Assembly (NCBI RefSeq): GCF_002795845.1
Contig: NZ_CP011797.1
Coordinates: forward strand, 457,501 to 521,500
Length of the DNA stretch: 64,000 nt
Direction of reading: 5' to 3'
DNA from: Reinekea forsetii
Lineage (GTDB): Bacteria > Pseudomonadota > Gammaproteobacteria > Pseudomonadales > Natronospirillaceae
In this document: positions 29,712 to 39,940 of the stretch, one piece after another
Numbering within the stretch: position 1 is the stretch's first letter
Layout of the letters: the number at the start of each line of letters is the position of its first letter
Notes under the pieces: model-generated
Seen by the model: the letters and a program-made list of their open reading frames with translations, nothing else
What the model was told of the DNA's origin: nothing
Databases searched by the model: none
Made by a program: the position numbers and the translations under genes

Positions 29712-31430
29712 TTAACTCACGGTCTGGCTCATCGCGCGACGATGTCGAAAGCGATAAGCGGGAATCAGCGTGGCCAGCGCAAAGACAATTAGCGGTAACA
29801 GCTGCTGCCACAGGGCCATTACCGCCATCAGCCGACGGTCACTGCCCGAGGCTAGGGCAACGGCCTCTGTGGTCAGGGTGGCAAAGCGACCGGCACCGAC
29901 AAAGATCGTCGGCAGGTACTGGGCGATCGATACGGCAAAGCCGGTGGCGAAGGCGTATAGAATCGGGCGCAGTAAGATTATCAGTTTGATGCGCCAAAAG
30001 CTGTGCGCGCGCCGACCGGTTAAGGACAGCGCTAGCCAGCTGAAGCGATCATCAAACTGTCGATAGGGTCCGCTTATGGTCAAAAATACATAGGGCACCA
30101 CAAAGACTAGATGGGACCAGAGCAATGCGACAAAGGTACCGTCCAGCCCAACCCGAATCAACCAAACCTGAAAACCAAAGATAAAGGCGATTTGCGGAAT
30201 TAGTAATGGCAGATAAAGCAGCACGAGGATCTTTTGTCCGCGGACCTTTTGGCCGCCATATTTCAGTCGAACCTCGTTTTCCAAGCACCCGACCACTACA
30301 GTAATGGCCAACAATGCCGATAGGGTGGCCAACAACAGAGTGCACCAGAGCGGATCGGACAGTTGCGTTAAGGAATGTGCCACCTTGTCGAGCGAGAAGC
30401 GACTGGGCAGTACATCAGGATAGCGCCATTGTGCCGCCAAGCCCCATATCAGGGTGATCAGTAAAGCGGCGGCATAAAAGAACAGCAAAACAAAGCTGAT
30501 CAAGCGCGCCATCGGCTTTTCCCAAGCCGGCCAATGACCGCTAAGGCGGCGTTCCAGGCAATGACTGCGCAGTCGACGCAGAGGGTTTTCCAGCAGCAGG
30601 GCGCCCGCCATAATTAATGACAATAGCATTAACAGTGTTGCGGCCCCGGCGGCACCAACGGTGCGTTGGCTGAGATCCGGATCATTGAACCACTGGGTAA
30701 TCAATACCGCCAGCGTTGCCGGGGTAGTGGGTCCGGCGATCACCGCTATATCGACAACGGTTAGGGAGTAGGCCAACACAGCAAAAAAGGGCAGTCGAAT
30801 TTGCCGGTAGAGTTGTGGGAAGATCAACCATAGCCAGGCGAATCGGTTGCTGTGGCCCAGGCTATTGGCGAGCCAAAGCGTCTGCTGAGCCTTTAGGGTG
30901 GGCAATATCGCCAGGCACATCAGCAATAAAAACGGGATTTCTTTCAGCGCCAGCGTGACAATCAGGCTGATGCCGTGCGGATCCTGAAAGGTTGACCAGA
31001 GTGGCGGTCGGTCTAAACGATCGCTCATCAGCGCGAGCAGGCGCACCAGCCAGCCACTGGGCACGAGCAGAAAACTCATGCCAATGGCAAAAGCAGCATG
31101 AGGAATCGATAGGATGGGCGCCAAGGATTTTTCCAACCAACTGAACAGCGCCGACGGATAGGCACCTATCAATAAGAGTGCCGTAGAGACCAAGGCCAGC
31201 GCAGCTGCGCCCAGTCCGGTCACCAGGGTATGACGCAATGCCCCCGGGAAGCTTGGGTGGCTAAACAGGTTAGACCAGGGTGCGAGGCTCAAACGATCCA
31301 GTCCGATAGCTGGAAACCACCCAAAGGCTGGCAGCCAGGTACCGACCAGGCCGAGTATCACCGGCGTTAAGAAGATCGCCACCGTCAGCCAGGGGATGAT
31401 GGCGAGCGGGTGGCTCAGGCGCAGCGTCAT
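29712..31430 (-). CDS. ABC transporter permease, fused double domain (YnjC-like)
   Basis: About 572 aa with roughly 12 membrane helices, that is two BPD-type permease domains in one chain, as in iron and thiamine permeases (ThiP-like). EAA-type loops are visible (LANSLGHSNRFAWLWLIFPQL near 200 and LALSLTGRRAHSFWRIKLIILLRP near 480). I place the start at the ATG at 31430, 26 bp after the binding-protein stop; an in-frame GTG at 31481 would overlap it. Together with the ATPase and binding protein it forms a complete importer. Confidence 0.9.
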   Translation of the reverse strand: MTLRLSHPLAIIPWLTVAIFLTPVILGLVGTWLPAFGWFPAIGLDRLSLAPWSNLFSHPSFPGALRHTLVTGLGAAALALVSTALLLIGAYPSALFSWLEKSLAPILSIPHAAFAIGMSFLLVPSGWLVRLLALMSDRLDRPPLWSTFQDPHGISLIVTLALKEIPFLLLMCLAILPTLKAQQTLWLANSLGHSNRFAWLWLIFPQLYRQIRLPFFAVLAYSLTVVDIAVIAGPTTPATLAVLITQWFNDPDLSQRTVGAAGAATLLMLLSLIMAGALLLENPLRRLRSHCLERRLSGHWPAWEKPMARLISFVLLFFYAAALLITLIWGLAAQWRYPDVLPSRFSLDKVAHSLTQLSDPLWCTLLLATLSALLAITVVVGCLENEVRLKYGGQKVRGQKILVLLYLPLLIPQIAFIFGFQVWLIRVGLDGTFVALLWSHLVFVVPYVFLTISGPYRQFDDRFSWLALSLTGRRAHSFWRIKLIILLRPILYAFATGFAVSIAQYLPTIFVGAGRFATLTTEAVALASGSDRRLMAVMALWQQLLPLIVFALATLIPAYRFRHRRAMSQTVS

Positions 31431-31456
31431 GATCGGCTCATCTTGGCGCCGAGACC

Positions 31457-32653
31457 TTATTGACTGTATCGGCTCAGCCACGCCTGTTCGATTGCCGCGA
31501 CCCAGCTAGCATGGGGTTCCAGCAAGACCTTCGCAAGTTGCTCATTGGACAGGGTCGCCACGCCCATCGGCAAGTCGGTGAACGCCTTGCGCTGCGCGTT
31601 CGACAGTTTCGCCATGGCCAGTACGGTCGGGTCGCCCCAGACCGTGGTATTGGCTTTTCGTGCCTGCGCTTCGGGCGACATCAGGAAGTTAGCGAAGACC
31701 ATGGCGCCTTGTGGATTGCTGGCATTGTAGGGAATGGTGACAAAGTGGGTGTTGCCAATGGTACCGCTGCGGTGAATATAGGTGCGAATCGTGTCCGGTA
31801 AGTCGCCATTAGCGATGGCATTGCTGGCATCAAAGGGGTTAAAGCTCAGGGATATCGCGATCTCGCCATCATTGAGCAGCTGCTTCATGCGCGGCGCGCC
31901 ATCGGTAAAGGTTTTACCCTCTTGCCACATCAAGGGGTGTAACGCGTCAAGATATTGCCATAATGATGCCGTTATGGCGTCAAAATCGGCCAGCGCAACG
32001 GGTGTGTACAGGGCCGGGTTTTGTTCGGTCAATTCACTCAATATCTGTTTCACAAAGGTCGTGCCATGGAACGCCGGCAAGGCCGGGTAGGTGAATCGTC
32101 CCGGGTTGTTTTGCGCAAAGGTGAGTAACTCCTGCGCCGAAGTCGGCGCCTGGGCGACATATTGGCTGTCGTACATAAACACCAATTGAGCCATGCCCCA
32201 GGGCGCTTCCAAGTTATCGACCGGGGTCGTGAAGTCGAATAGGGTGGTCGGTTTGTGTTCGGTATCGACCAGGCGGTAGTTGGGTAGGTCTTGGGTAAAG
32301 GCGCCGTAGAGCAGGTCGTTTGCCTTCATATTGGCAAAATTTTCACCATTGATCCAAATTAGGTCCACGGCACCACCGGTTTGTTTTCCGGCCGCCTTTT
32401 CAGACAACACCTGATTGACGGCATTGGGCGCGACGTTCTTAACGTGCTTGACGGTGACCCCATAATCCTCTTGGACCCGTTCGCCAGCCCACTGAATATA
32501 GCTATTAATATGCTCATCACCGCCCCAGGCATGGAAGTAAACGGTCTGACCCTTAGCCTGGTTGCTAATGTCTTGCCAGTCGGCGGCGCCGACCAGGGTA
32601 ACGGTAGATAGCAGGGTTGTGGCCAAGAGTCGAAAAGGGGTACGCTGGATCAT
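31457..32653 (-). CDS. ABC transporter substrate-binding protein (YnjB-like)
   Basis: 398 aa. Signal peptide (LLATTLLSTVTLVGA) then a type 2 periplasmic binding fold: VYFHAWGGDEHINSYIQW near 36 and GGAVDLIWINGENFANMKA near 93 are characteristic of the YnjB group, and APWGMAQLVFMYDS near 150 follows. The ligand in E. coli is not established. It is the first gene of the four-gene unit binding protein-permease-ATPase-CDP-alcohol transferase. Confidence 0.9.
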   Translation of the reverse strand: MIQRTPFRLLATTLLSTVTLVGAADWQDISNQAKGQTVYFHAWGGDEHINSYIQWAGERVQEDYGVTVKHVKNVAPNAVNQVLSEKAAGKQTGGAVDLIWINGENFANMKANDLLYGAFTQDLPNYRLVDTEHKPTTLFDFTTPVDNLEAPWGMAQLVFMYDSQYVAQAPTSAQELLTFAQNNPGRFTYPALPAFHGTTFVKQILSELTEQNPALYTPVALADFDAITASLWQYLDALHPLMWQEGKTFTDGAPRMKQLLNDGEIAISLSFNPFDASNAIANGDLPDTIRTYIHRSGTIGNTHFVTIPYNASNPQGAMVFANFLMSPEAQARKANTTVWGDPTVLAMAKLSNAQRKAFTDLPMGVATLSNEQLAKVLLEPHASWVAAIEQAWLSRYSQ

Positions 32654-32841
32654 GAAAGCTGTCCTTGGTTACTGGCATGGCCTTGGGCCAATGATAAAAA
32701 TTATTACTCAGATGATCGCACTGTCGACCGGTAGATGACAGTCCCCATCTTGATAAGGTCCCGTTTTACGCACTAATAAAATGACCCAAAAACGACTAAA
32801 GTGTAGCTGGAATCGATTTTTCTGTCGCACAAGGACTGCCC

Positions 32842-35667
32842 ATGCACCTTGCCAAAAAACTCTCCCAGGAACGTGACCGACTTTGCCAAGACGCTCGTTG
32901 CAGTGCTCTCGACGCCGCAGCCCGGGACGCCGTCGTGCGTTTGTGCCTGGCCAGCCCTTGGTTGGCTAGTTGGGTTCAGACCCAGCAAGATTGGCTTCTA
33001 ATGGTTGCGCAATTTAAGGCGCCGGCAAATCCGGTAGACGAATTGACGGCGCTGGCACAGCACTGGTCGCTCGAGGGTGAGGTAGCCCTGATGTTGGACT
33101 TGCGCGTCTGGCGCAATCGCCACCTGGCGCGACTGATGGCTCGCGATATATGGCATCTCAACAGTGTAGCGCAAACCGCGCAAGCGGTATCGACCTTGGC
33201 CGATGCCGCACTGCGTTGCGCCTTGGCCTGGTGTATGGCCTTTTGGCAAGCCAAGGACGGACTGCCCGCCCCCTGTGACTATTCGGATGGTCCCGCGCAG
33301 CTGGTGGTGTTGGCCATGGGCAAACACGGCGCCGAGGAACTCAATCTGTCGTCTGACATCGACCTGATCTTCAGCTATTCCGGGCCAGGTACCACCAGTG
33401 GTGGGCGCAGCCATGAGGCGTTTTTTACCCGAGTAGCCCGCAAGCTGATCCACGTGCTGGACGCGCGCACCGCCGAGGGCTTTGTGTTTCGAGTCGATAT
33501 GCGCTTGCGCCCCTGGGGTCAGTCGGGCGCATTGGTTTCAAGCTACGCGGCATTGGAAAACTATTATTTACTCCAGGGCCGATTTTGGGAGCGTTTTGCC
33601 ATGGTCAAGGCTCGCCCAGTAACCGGCCCTGAAGCGGCGCAGCAGGCCCTGGCGGATTTGCTGCACCCCTTTGTATACCGCACTTATGTTGATTATCAGG
33701 CGCTCGGCGCGCTGCGTGAGCTAAAAAGCAAGATTCAACAGGAAGTTCAGCGCCAGCATGGTGATGACAACATCAAGTTGGGCCGGGGCGGGATTCGGGA
33801 AGTCGAATTCATCGCCCAGGTGTTTCAACTGATTCGTGGTGGCCAAGAAGAACTCTTACAACAGCGCGGCACCTGGCCGGTGCTGCAAGCCCTTGCTCGG
33901 TTGGAATTGCTGCCGGAGGCTGCGGTCGATGAATTGACCGCGGCCTATGATCATTTGCGCGATTTGGAGCACCGCATTCAAGCGATCAACGATCAGCAAA
34001 CGCAATTGCTGCCGACCGATGAGGTGGCGCGCGAGCGTCTTGCCCTGTCGCTCGGTGCCGAGTCGGTGTCGGCTATGTTGGTCGATCTGAGCCGTCATCG
34101 CGACCGGGTGCACGGCCATTTCTCGGATCTGATCGCGGAAGAGGTCGAGATCCAAGTTAATCAAAAGCTGCTGCCTTATATGCAGGCATGGCGCAGCGGA
34201 AGCTGGATCGAGGGTGCCGCCGATCCGGATCCTGACTTGACCGAGTCGATGCTCAGCTTGGCCCAGATCCCTGCGGTGCAGCGCCTATCCGTGGTCGCCC
34301 GGGACAATATGGCCGGCTTCATTCCTCGCTTATGGCTGGAATTGGCCCGCTACCGGGATGCGCCAGCGCGACTGGTCAGTATCCGCCCACTCTTGGAGGC
34401 CATCGTCCGGCGCAGCAGTTATTTCGTACTATTTGCAGAAAATCCGCTAGCCATTGCCGAACTGGTCAAGCTGGTGCCGGCCAGCCCTTGGCTTGCCCGG
34501 CAGTTGCAGGAAAAACCCTTTTTGCTCGATGAGCTGACGGATCGGGCGAGCCTGTATCGCTTGCCCGATCGGGCCGAATTGCGGGCCGAGTTGCATCTGC
34601 TCCTACTGCGCGTTCCGGAGGATGATCTTGAGCGGCAGATGGAGCTGTTGCGCCATTTCCGCCATGCTCGAGTGCTGCGTGCGGCGGCGTGCGAAATATC
34701 CAGCGTGCTGCCATTGATGAAAATATCCGACTACCTGGCCTGGGTGGCCGAGGTGGTGGTCGATCAGTCGCTGGCGCTGGCGTGGCGTCAATTGGTGGCC
34801 CGTCACGGTCGACCCAGTAAGGCCGGCGGCGACTGGTGCGATCCAGACTTTGGCGTCATCGCCTATGGCAAGATGGGCGGCTTGGAGCTGTCTTATGAGT
34901 CCGATCTAGACCTGGTTTTTTTGCACAATGCCTCTGTCCAGGGCGTTACCGAAGGCCCCAAGGTTATTGATAACGGGGTCTTTATGGCGCGACTGGGACA
35001 AAAGTTGATTCATCTGCTGAGCGCTATTACCCCGTCCGGACGACTCTACGAGATCGATACTCGACTGCGTCCGTCCGGCAACTCAGGACTGCTGGTTAGC
35101 AGCCTGACGGCCTTTGCCAAGTATCAACAGGACAAGGCCTGGACCTGGGAGCATCAAGCGCTCATCCGAGCGCGATTTATCGCCGGGGACGAAAGCTTAA
35201 AGCATGGCTTCGACGCCCTGCGCGCTGAACTGCTTGCCAAGCCCCGCGATATAGACAGTTTGCGCTGCGACGTCCTCGCCATGCGCGATAAGATGCGCGC
35301 CCATCTGTCCAGTCGGGCACAGGGGGCTGACGCGCAGTTCGACTTCAAACAGGATGCCGGCGGAATCGTTGATTTGGAGTTTTTGATCCAGTTTCTGATC
35401 TTGGCGCATGCCCATGACTCGCCGCAACTGACCCGATGGTCGGACAACGTGCGCTCGATCGAGGCGCTCTATCGTTGTCAGATCTTCGCTGAAGCTGACC
35501 GAAAAAACCTCCTGGCAGCCTACCTTACGCTGCGCCAGGAAGTACATCATGCCATCCTCAAGGGCGAGTCCAGCCAGCGAAACCTGAGCGAGCTGGCACC
35601 GGAATTGGCGCATATTCGTGGTCAGGTAATCGACTATTGGCAACGCTATCTGGATCCGACGGAGTGA
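32842..35667 (+). CDS. glnE: Bifunctional glutamine synthetase adenylyltransferase/adenylyl-removing enzyme
   Basis: 941 aa (E. coli 946). It adds AMP to, and removes it from, glutamine synthetase in response to PII and glutamine. Two nucleotidyltransferase-like domains: GKHGAEELNLSSDIDLIF near 157 (adenylyl-removing half) and GKMGGLELSYESDLDLVF near 674 (adenylylating half), each with the D-x-D metal pair. GRGGIREVEFIAQ near 315 and AGGIVDLEFLIQF near 838 are the paired C-terminal motifs. Start ATG with AAGGA upstream. glnA and the PII gene are not in the window. Confidence 0.97.
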   Translation: MHLAKKLSQERDRLCQDARCSALDAAARDAVVRLCLASPWLASWVQTQQDWLLMVAQFKAPANPVDELTALAQHWSLEGEVALMLDLRVWRNRHLARLMARDIWHLNSVAQTAQAVSTLADAALRCALAWCMAFWQAKDGLPAPCDYSDGPAQLVVLAMGKHGAEELNLSSDIDLIFSYSGPGTTSGGRSHEAFFTRVARKLIHVLDARTAEGFVFRVDMRLRPWGQSGALVSSYAALENYYLLQGRFWERFAMVKARPVTGPEAAQQALADLLHPFVYRTYVDYQALGALRELKSKIQQEVQRQHGDDNIKLGRGGIREVEFIAQVFQLIRGGQEELLQQRGTWPVLQALARLELLPEAAVDELTAAYDHLRDLEHRIQAINDQQTQLLPTDEVARERLALSLGAESVSAMLVDLSRHRDRVHGHFSDLIAEEVEIQVNQKLLPYMQAWRSGSWIEGAADPDPDLTESMLSLAQIPAVQRLSVVARDNMAGFIPRLWLELARYRDAPARLVSIRPLLEAIVRRSSYFVLFAENPLAIAELVKLVPASPWLARQLQEKPFLLDELTDRASLYRLPDRAELRAELHLLLLRVPEDDLERQMELLRHFRHARVLRAAACEISSVLPLMKISDYLAWVAEVVVDQSLALAWRQLVARHGRPSKAGGDWCDPDFGVIAYGKMGGLELSYESDLDLVFLHNASVQGVTEGPKVIDNGVFMARLGQKLIHLLSAITPSGRLYEIDTRLRPSGNSGLLVSSLTAFAKYQQDKAWTWEHQALIRARFIAGDESLKHGFDALRAELLAKPRDIDSLRCDVLAMRDKMRAHLSSRAQGADAQFDFKQDAGGIVDLEFLIQFLILAHAHDSPQLTRWSDNVRSIEALYRCQIFAEADRKNLLAAYLTLRQEVHHAILKGESSQRNLSELAPELAHIRGQVIDYWQRYLDPTE

Positions 35668-35832
35668 CTCAGCGCACGAGCCCCGCGCACCAAGTAACGC
35701 CTGTCATGGCATTTTGGCGCTAGTGTCCGGTATCACAAATGTCATACAATAACGCCAATAATAATCCACCTATACTTACCACCAACCATTTACCGCGGTG
35801 CCACAAGGTGCTCGGTGCTTTAGGGAATCTAT

Positions 35833-36828
35833 ATGGCAGCATTTGGTACCGTTTTTATGCCCGAAATGGCGTTGACCACCTTTGAAGGCAATCGTTGGAG
35901 TGACGCTGAACTGGTCAATGCGCAAGCCATCGCGCTGCATCCGGGTGCGCATGTCTTGCACTACTCGAGTACCTGTTTTGAAGGTCTTAAGGCGTTTCGA
36001 CATGCCGACGGCAGTGTCCATATATTTCGTATGGACGCCAATATTAAGCGCATGATGCAAAGCAGTCGGCTCTTGAGTTTGCCTGCCGTGGATCCGGTTC
36101 AGTTGGGTCAAATGATTATCGAGGTGGTTAAGAAATTCGCCCACGACGTTCCGGAGCAGCCGGGTTCGATGTATATCCGACCGACCCACATAGGCACTGA
36201 GGCAGCCATCGGCAAGGCGGCGGCGGCCACCCTGAGTTCAATCTTGTATGTTCTGCTTTCGCCGGTCGGGGATTACTTTGCCGGTGGCGCCAAGCCGTTG
36301 CGCCTGTTGTTGGAAGAAGACGGCATGCGCTGCGCCCCGCATATGGGCATGATCAAAAGCGGTGGTAACTATGCCAGTGCCTTGGGGCCGATAGCCCGCG
36401 CGCGCGATAGCGTAGACGCTGACCAAATCCTGTTTTGCCCGAATGGCGATGTCCAGGAGACGGGCGCGGCAAACTTTATTCTCATCGATGGTAATGAAAT
36501 CATCACCAAAGGCTTGGACAGCAGTTTTTTGCATGGTGTTACTCGGGATTCGCTATTAAAGCTCGCCGCCGATATGGGTATGACCGTAAGCGAACGCAAT
36601 ATATCGGTCGAGGAATTATTGACCCGTGCCGCCAAAGCCAATACCGAAGCGGCACTGTCTGGCACTGCAGCGGTGTTAACGCCGGTGGGTACGCTTATTC
36701 ATCAGGGGCGAGATTATGCCGTCGGCACTGGGCTGGCAGGTCCAAGCACGCTGAAATTACGTCAGGCGCTAAACGATATACAGTGGGGCAAGACTGCCGA
36801 TCAGCACGGATGGCTGACACGCGTTTAA
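35833..36828 (+). CDS. ilvE: Branched-chain amino acid aminotransferase
   Basis: 331 aa, fold type IV PLP enzyme. It catalyses the last step of valine, leucine and isoleucine synthesis. GMIKSGGNYASAL near 177 carries the PLP lysine; CFEGLKAFRHADG near 51, YIRPTHIGTE near 116, GDVQETGAANFI near 207 and LSGTAAVLTPVG near 275 are conserved. The pattern is the longer BCAT type found in pseudomonads and Gram-positives (ilvE_II) more than E. coli IlvE. It follows glnE as in Pseudomonas. Confidence 0.95.
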   Translation: MAAFGTVFMPEMALTTFEGNRWSDAELVNAQAIALHPGAHVLHYSSTCFEGLKAFRHADGSVHIFRMDANIKRMMQSSRLLSLPAVDPVQLGQMIIEVVKKFAHDVPEQPGSMYIRPTHIGTEAAIGKAAAATLSSILYVLLSPVGDYFAGGAKPLRLLLEEDGMRCAPHMGMIKSGGNYASALGPIARARDSVDADQILFCPNGDVQETGAANFILIDGNEIITKGLDSSFLHGVTRDSLLKLAADMGMTVSERNISVEELLTRAAKANTEAALSGTAAVLTPVGTLIHQGRDYAVGTGLAGPSTLKLRQALNDIQWGKTADQHGWLTRV

Positions 36829-36837
36829 GGCCGGCGG

Positions 36838-36855
36838 CCAGACCCAGCGGTCTGG
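36838..36855. terminator. Possible bidirectional hairpin between ilvE and yhbY
   Basis: Perfect 7-bp stem ccagacc / ggtctgg with a 4-nt loop, placed between convergent stops. There is no clear T run on either side, so termination is only suggested. Confidence 0.4.
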
Positions 36856-36866
36856 TCGCACGTCAC

Positions 36867-37181
36867 TCAGAGATGGCTGAACCGCTTTAAGTTAGATAAC
36901 TTGGGGTTCGGTTTGGTCACCTTGCGCAAAATCAGCGCTATATGCCCGATGGTTTGCACCAAGGTGGCATTGGTCTGCTCCATGACCTCTGCGATCAGGG
37001 CCTTCTTATTGTCACGATCTTCGGTGACGAATTTAATTTTAATCAGTTCGTGATCGTTCAAAGCGCGTTCAATTTCCGCTAAAACCGTCGCGCTTAGCCC
37101 GTTTTCGGCAACGGTTACCACTGGGCTTAGCTGATGGCCGATGGTCCGTAAACCCTTTTTGTCGTTCTGTTTCAAACTCAT
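36867..37181 (-). CDS. yhbY: YhbY-type RNA-binding protein (CRM domain)
   Basis: 104 aa (E. coli 97). CRM-domain protein bound to pre-50S ribosomal particles. The core LRTIGHQLSPVVTVAENGLS near residue 11 and HELIKIKFV near 44 match; the usual GxxG loop is seen in the VQTIGHIALILRK segment near 80. It is divergent from rlmE, the same arrangement as in E. coli. Confidence 0.93.
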   Translation of the reverse strand: MSLKQNDKKGLRTIGHQLSPVVTVAENGLSATVLAEIERALNDHELIKIKFVTEDRDNKKALIAEVMEQTNATLVQTIGHIALILRKVTKPNPKLSNLKRFSHL

Positions 37182-37263
37182 AATCAGTAAATCTCATGTT
37201 AATATGGGTGTAACACTGCAAATTGTACTGTAGATCGACAGAAATCACTAAAGAGGATTTTCC

Positions 37264-37908
37264 GTGGCGCGCCCAAAAAATAGTCAAGAATGGCTTAGAG
37301 AGCATTTTGACGACAAATATGTCCAGATGGCCAAGCAGGATGGCTACCGCAGTCGTGCCAGCTACAAGCTGTTAGAACTGTGCGAAAAGGACCGATTGAT
37401 CCGCTCCGGAATGACGGTCGTAGATTTGGGGTCGGCACCGGGGGGTTGGTCGCAAGTCGCCGCTAAACAGGTCGGCTTTCAAGGTCGCGTAGTGGCCTCC
37501 GATATACTTGAGATGGACAGCGTCGCCGGGGTCGAATTTATCCACGGTGACTTCACCGATGACGCGGTATATAAGGCGTTACAGGATTGTATTGGGAGCG
37601 ATCCCGTCGACCTTGTAATCTCGGATATGGCCCCCAATATGAGCGGTAATGCGGTAATTGATCAACCTGCGGTGATGTATTTGGTAGAGCTGGCGTTCGA
37701 AATGGCTCAAGCAATACTGAAGCCCGGCGGGGGGTTTGTCGCCAAGGTGTTTCACGGGGTAGGCTTCGACGCCTATGTTAAGACCGTGAGGCAGCACTTT
37801 ACTAAGGTCGTAATGCGTAAACCGGATGCATCCCGGACCAGGTCTCGAGAGACCTATCTGGTTGCAACGGGGTACAAGGGTTTAGCAGACACGCAGCCGT
37901 CTGCGTAA
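37264..37908 (+). CDS. rlmE: 23S rRNA (uridine2552-2'-O)-methyltransferase
   Basis: 214 aa (E. coli 209). RlmE (FtsJ/RrmJ) methylates U2552 in the A loop of 23S r[17 protein letters not shown] near 30 carries the first catalytic Lys, [13 protein letters not shown] near 58 is the SAM loop, SDMAPNMSG near 121 holds the catalytic Asp, and KVFHGVGFD near 160 the second Lys. GTG start with AGAGGA upstream. Pairs with ftsH after 10 bp. Confidence 0.96.
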   Translation: MARPKNSQEWLREHFDDKYVQMAKQDGYRSRASYKLLELCEKDRLIRSGMTVVDLGSAPGGWSQVAAKQVGFQGRVVASDILEMDSVAGVEFIHGDFTDDAVYKALQDCIGSDPVDLVISDMAPNMSGNAVIDQPAVMYLVELAFEMAQAILKPGGGFVAKVFHGVGFDAYVKTVRQHFTKVVMRKPDASRTRSRETYLVATGYKGLADTQPSA

Positions 37909-37918
37909 GAAGGTAAAA

Positions 37919-39835
37919 ATGAACGATATGGCAAAGAATCTAGTACTCTGGTTGATAATCGCAGTGGTTTTGCTGGCGGTGTTTAAGAATTTTGATATGA
38001 CCACGGCCCCTGACGAGATGAGTTATTCCCGTTTTGTGCAGCAAGTGGAGCAAGATCAAATTAGAACCGTCACCTACGCCGGCCTTAATATCTATGGCGA
38101 ACGCAAGGACGGTTCCTTGTTTCAGACCGTTCGGCCGGCATCGAATGATGACACGGCGATGATTGACATTATGATCGACAATAATGTGGAGGTGAAATCT
38201 CGACAGCCGGATCAGCCCAGCATCTGGACTCAATTGTTTGTCGCATCCTTTCCGATCTTGATTATTCTTGGCGTCTTTATGTTTTTCATGCGTCAGATGC
38301 AAGGCGGAGGCGGAGGCGGTAAAGGCCCGATGAGCTTTGGCAAGAGCAAGGCGCGTTTGCTCGGCGACGACCAAATTAAGACCACCTTTAAGGATGTGGC
38401 CGGTGTCGAAGAAGCTAAGGAAGATGTCCAAGAGCTGGTCGAATTTCTGCGCGATCCAGGTAAGTATCAGCGCCTCGGCGGCAAGATTCCGCGTGGCGTG
38501 TTGATGGTGGGCCCCCCCGGTACGGGTAAAACCCTGCTTGCCAAGGCGATTGCCGGTGAAGCTAAGGTGCCGTTCTTCTCCATCTCCGGTTCCGACTTTG
38601 TCGAGATGTTTGTCGGTGTCGGTGCCTCGCGCGTGCGGGATATGTTTGAACAGGCCAAGAAGCAGGCACCGTGCATTATTTTTATCGATGAGATCGATGC
38701 CGTGGGCCGTTCACGCGGAGTCGGCATTGGCGGCGGTAATGATGAGCGCGAGCAGACCCTGAACCAGTTACTGGTGGAGATGGATGGTTTTGAAGTCAAC
38801 GATGGCATCATCGTGATCGCTGCGACGAACCGCCCTGACGTGCTCGATCCCGCCTTACTGCGTCCGGGTCGCTTTGACCGTCAGGTTGTGGTCGGCTTGC
38901 CGGACATTCTCGGTCGCGAGCAGATATTAAAAGTGCATATGCGTAAGGTGCCGATTGCCGATGACGTCGACGCGAGCATCGTGGCACGTGGTACGCCCGG
39001 TTTCTCCGGTGCTGACCTCGCCAACCTGGTCAATGAGGCTGCCCTGTTTTCTGCCCGTCTAAACAAGCGGATGGTGAATATGGAGGAATTTGATCGGGCC
39101 AAAGACAAGATTATGATGGGCGCAGAACGCAAAGCGATGGTCATGTCGGAAAAAGAGAAGACCAATACCGCCTATCATGAAGCCGGTCACGCTATCGTTG
39201 GAAATCTTTTTCCGGAACACGACCCGGTTTACAAAGTCAGTATCATTCCCCGCGGTCGCGCCTTGGGTGTAACCATGTTTTTGCCCGAAGAAGATCGTTA
39301 TTCGATCAGTAAACGTGCCCTCGAAGGTCAGATCTGTGGTCTTTACGGTGGCCGAATCGCTGAAGAAATGACCCTTGGCAAGGAAGGCGTCACCACCGGT
39401 GCGTCAAATGACATCGAGCGAGCCACATCGTTGGCGCGCAATATGGTGACCAAGTGGGGTCTGAGCGAGCTTGGTGCACAGCAGTTTGAAGACGAACAAC
39501 AGACTTACTTGGGCAGTCAATCATCGGTTGCCGGTATGTCACCCGTGACGGCCCAAAAGGTTGATGAGCAGATAAAGGATATCTTAGCGCGCTGTTACAA
39601 AGAGGCCACTGAGATTCTGGAAGGCAATCGAGACAAGCTGGAAGCGATGAAAGATGCTTTGATGGAATATGAAACCATTGATGCGGCACAAATCGAAGAC
39701 ATCATGTCGGGTCAAAAGCCAAGACAGCCTAAGGGTTGGGACGATCGGCATCGACAGATGCCACCGATTCGATCGGATGAGCCAGAAGAGCAGGACGATA
39801 AGAAAGAACCAGACCCCGAACGATCCGACGACTGA
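37919..39835 (+). CDS. ftsH: ATP-dependent zinc metalloprotease FtsH
   Basis: 638 aa (E. coli 644). Membrane AAA protease that degrades sigma-32, LpxC and misfolded membrane proteins. TM1 near residues 5-24, periplasmic loop, TM2 near 103-124, then Walker A GPPGTGKT near 198, Walker [12 protein letters not shown] near 257, second region of homology [18 protein letters not shown] near 308 and zinc motif HEAGH near 420. The C-terminal tail is charged ([14 protein letters not shown]). Start ATG after AGAAGG. Confidence 0.97.
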   Translation: MNDMAKNLVLWLIIAVVLLAVFKNFDMTTAPDEMSYSRFVQQVEQDQIRTVTYAGLNIYGERKDGSLFQTVRPASNDDTAMIDIMIDNNVEVKSRQPDQPSIWTQLFVASFPILIILGVFMFFMRQMQGGGGGGKGPMSFGKSKARLLGDDQIKTTFKDVAGVEEAKEDVQELVEFLRDPGKYQRLGGKIPRGVLMVGPPGTGKTLLAKAIAGEAKVPFFSISGSDFVEMFVGVGASRVRDMFEQAKKQAPCIIFIDEIDAVGRSRGVGIGGGNDEREQTLNQLLVEMDGFEVNDGIIVIAATNRPDVLDPALLRPGRFDRQVVVGLPDILGREQILKVHMRKVPIADDVDASIVARGTPGFSGADLANLVNEAALFSARLNKRMVNMEEFDRAKDKIMMGAERKAMVMSEKEKTNTAYHEAGHAIVGNLFPEHDPVYKVSIIPRGRALGVTMFLPEEDRYSISKRALEGQICGLYGGRIAEEMTLGKEGVTTGASNDIERATSLARNMVTKWGLSELGAQQFEDEQQTYLGSQSSVAGMSPVTAQKVDEQIKDILARCYKEATEILEGNRDKLEAMKDALMEYETIDAAQIEDIMSGQKPRQPKGWDDRHRQMPPIRSDEPEEQDDKKEPDPERSDD

Positions 39836-39858
39836 GTCGATCCAAGGGAGTCAATATT

Positions 39859-39889
39859 AAAGTCGGTGCCTTGCGCCGACTTTTTTTAT
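39859..39889 (+). terminator. Rho-independent terminator after ftsH
   Basis: Hairpin aagtcggtg / cgccgactt followed by seven T, between ftsH and folP. It partly separates rlmE-ftsH from the genes downstream. Confidence 0.85.
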
Positions 39890-39940
39890 ATAGTGCTAGG
39901 CAAACGCTATTGCGAAACGCATTCAACACTAGGAAGGCTG

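Noticed and set aside
39866-39940. 25-residue N-terminal extension of folP
   Set aside because: It would start inside the ftsH terminator hairpin, is not family-like, and a TTG with AGGAAGG upstream sits at the expected start.
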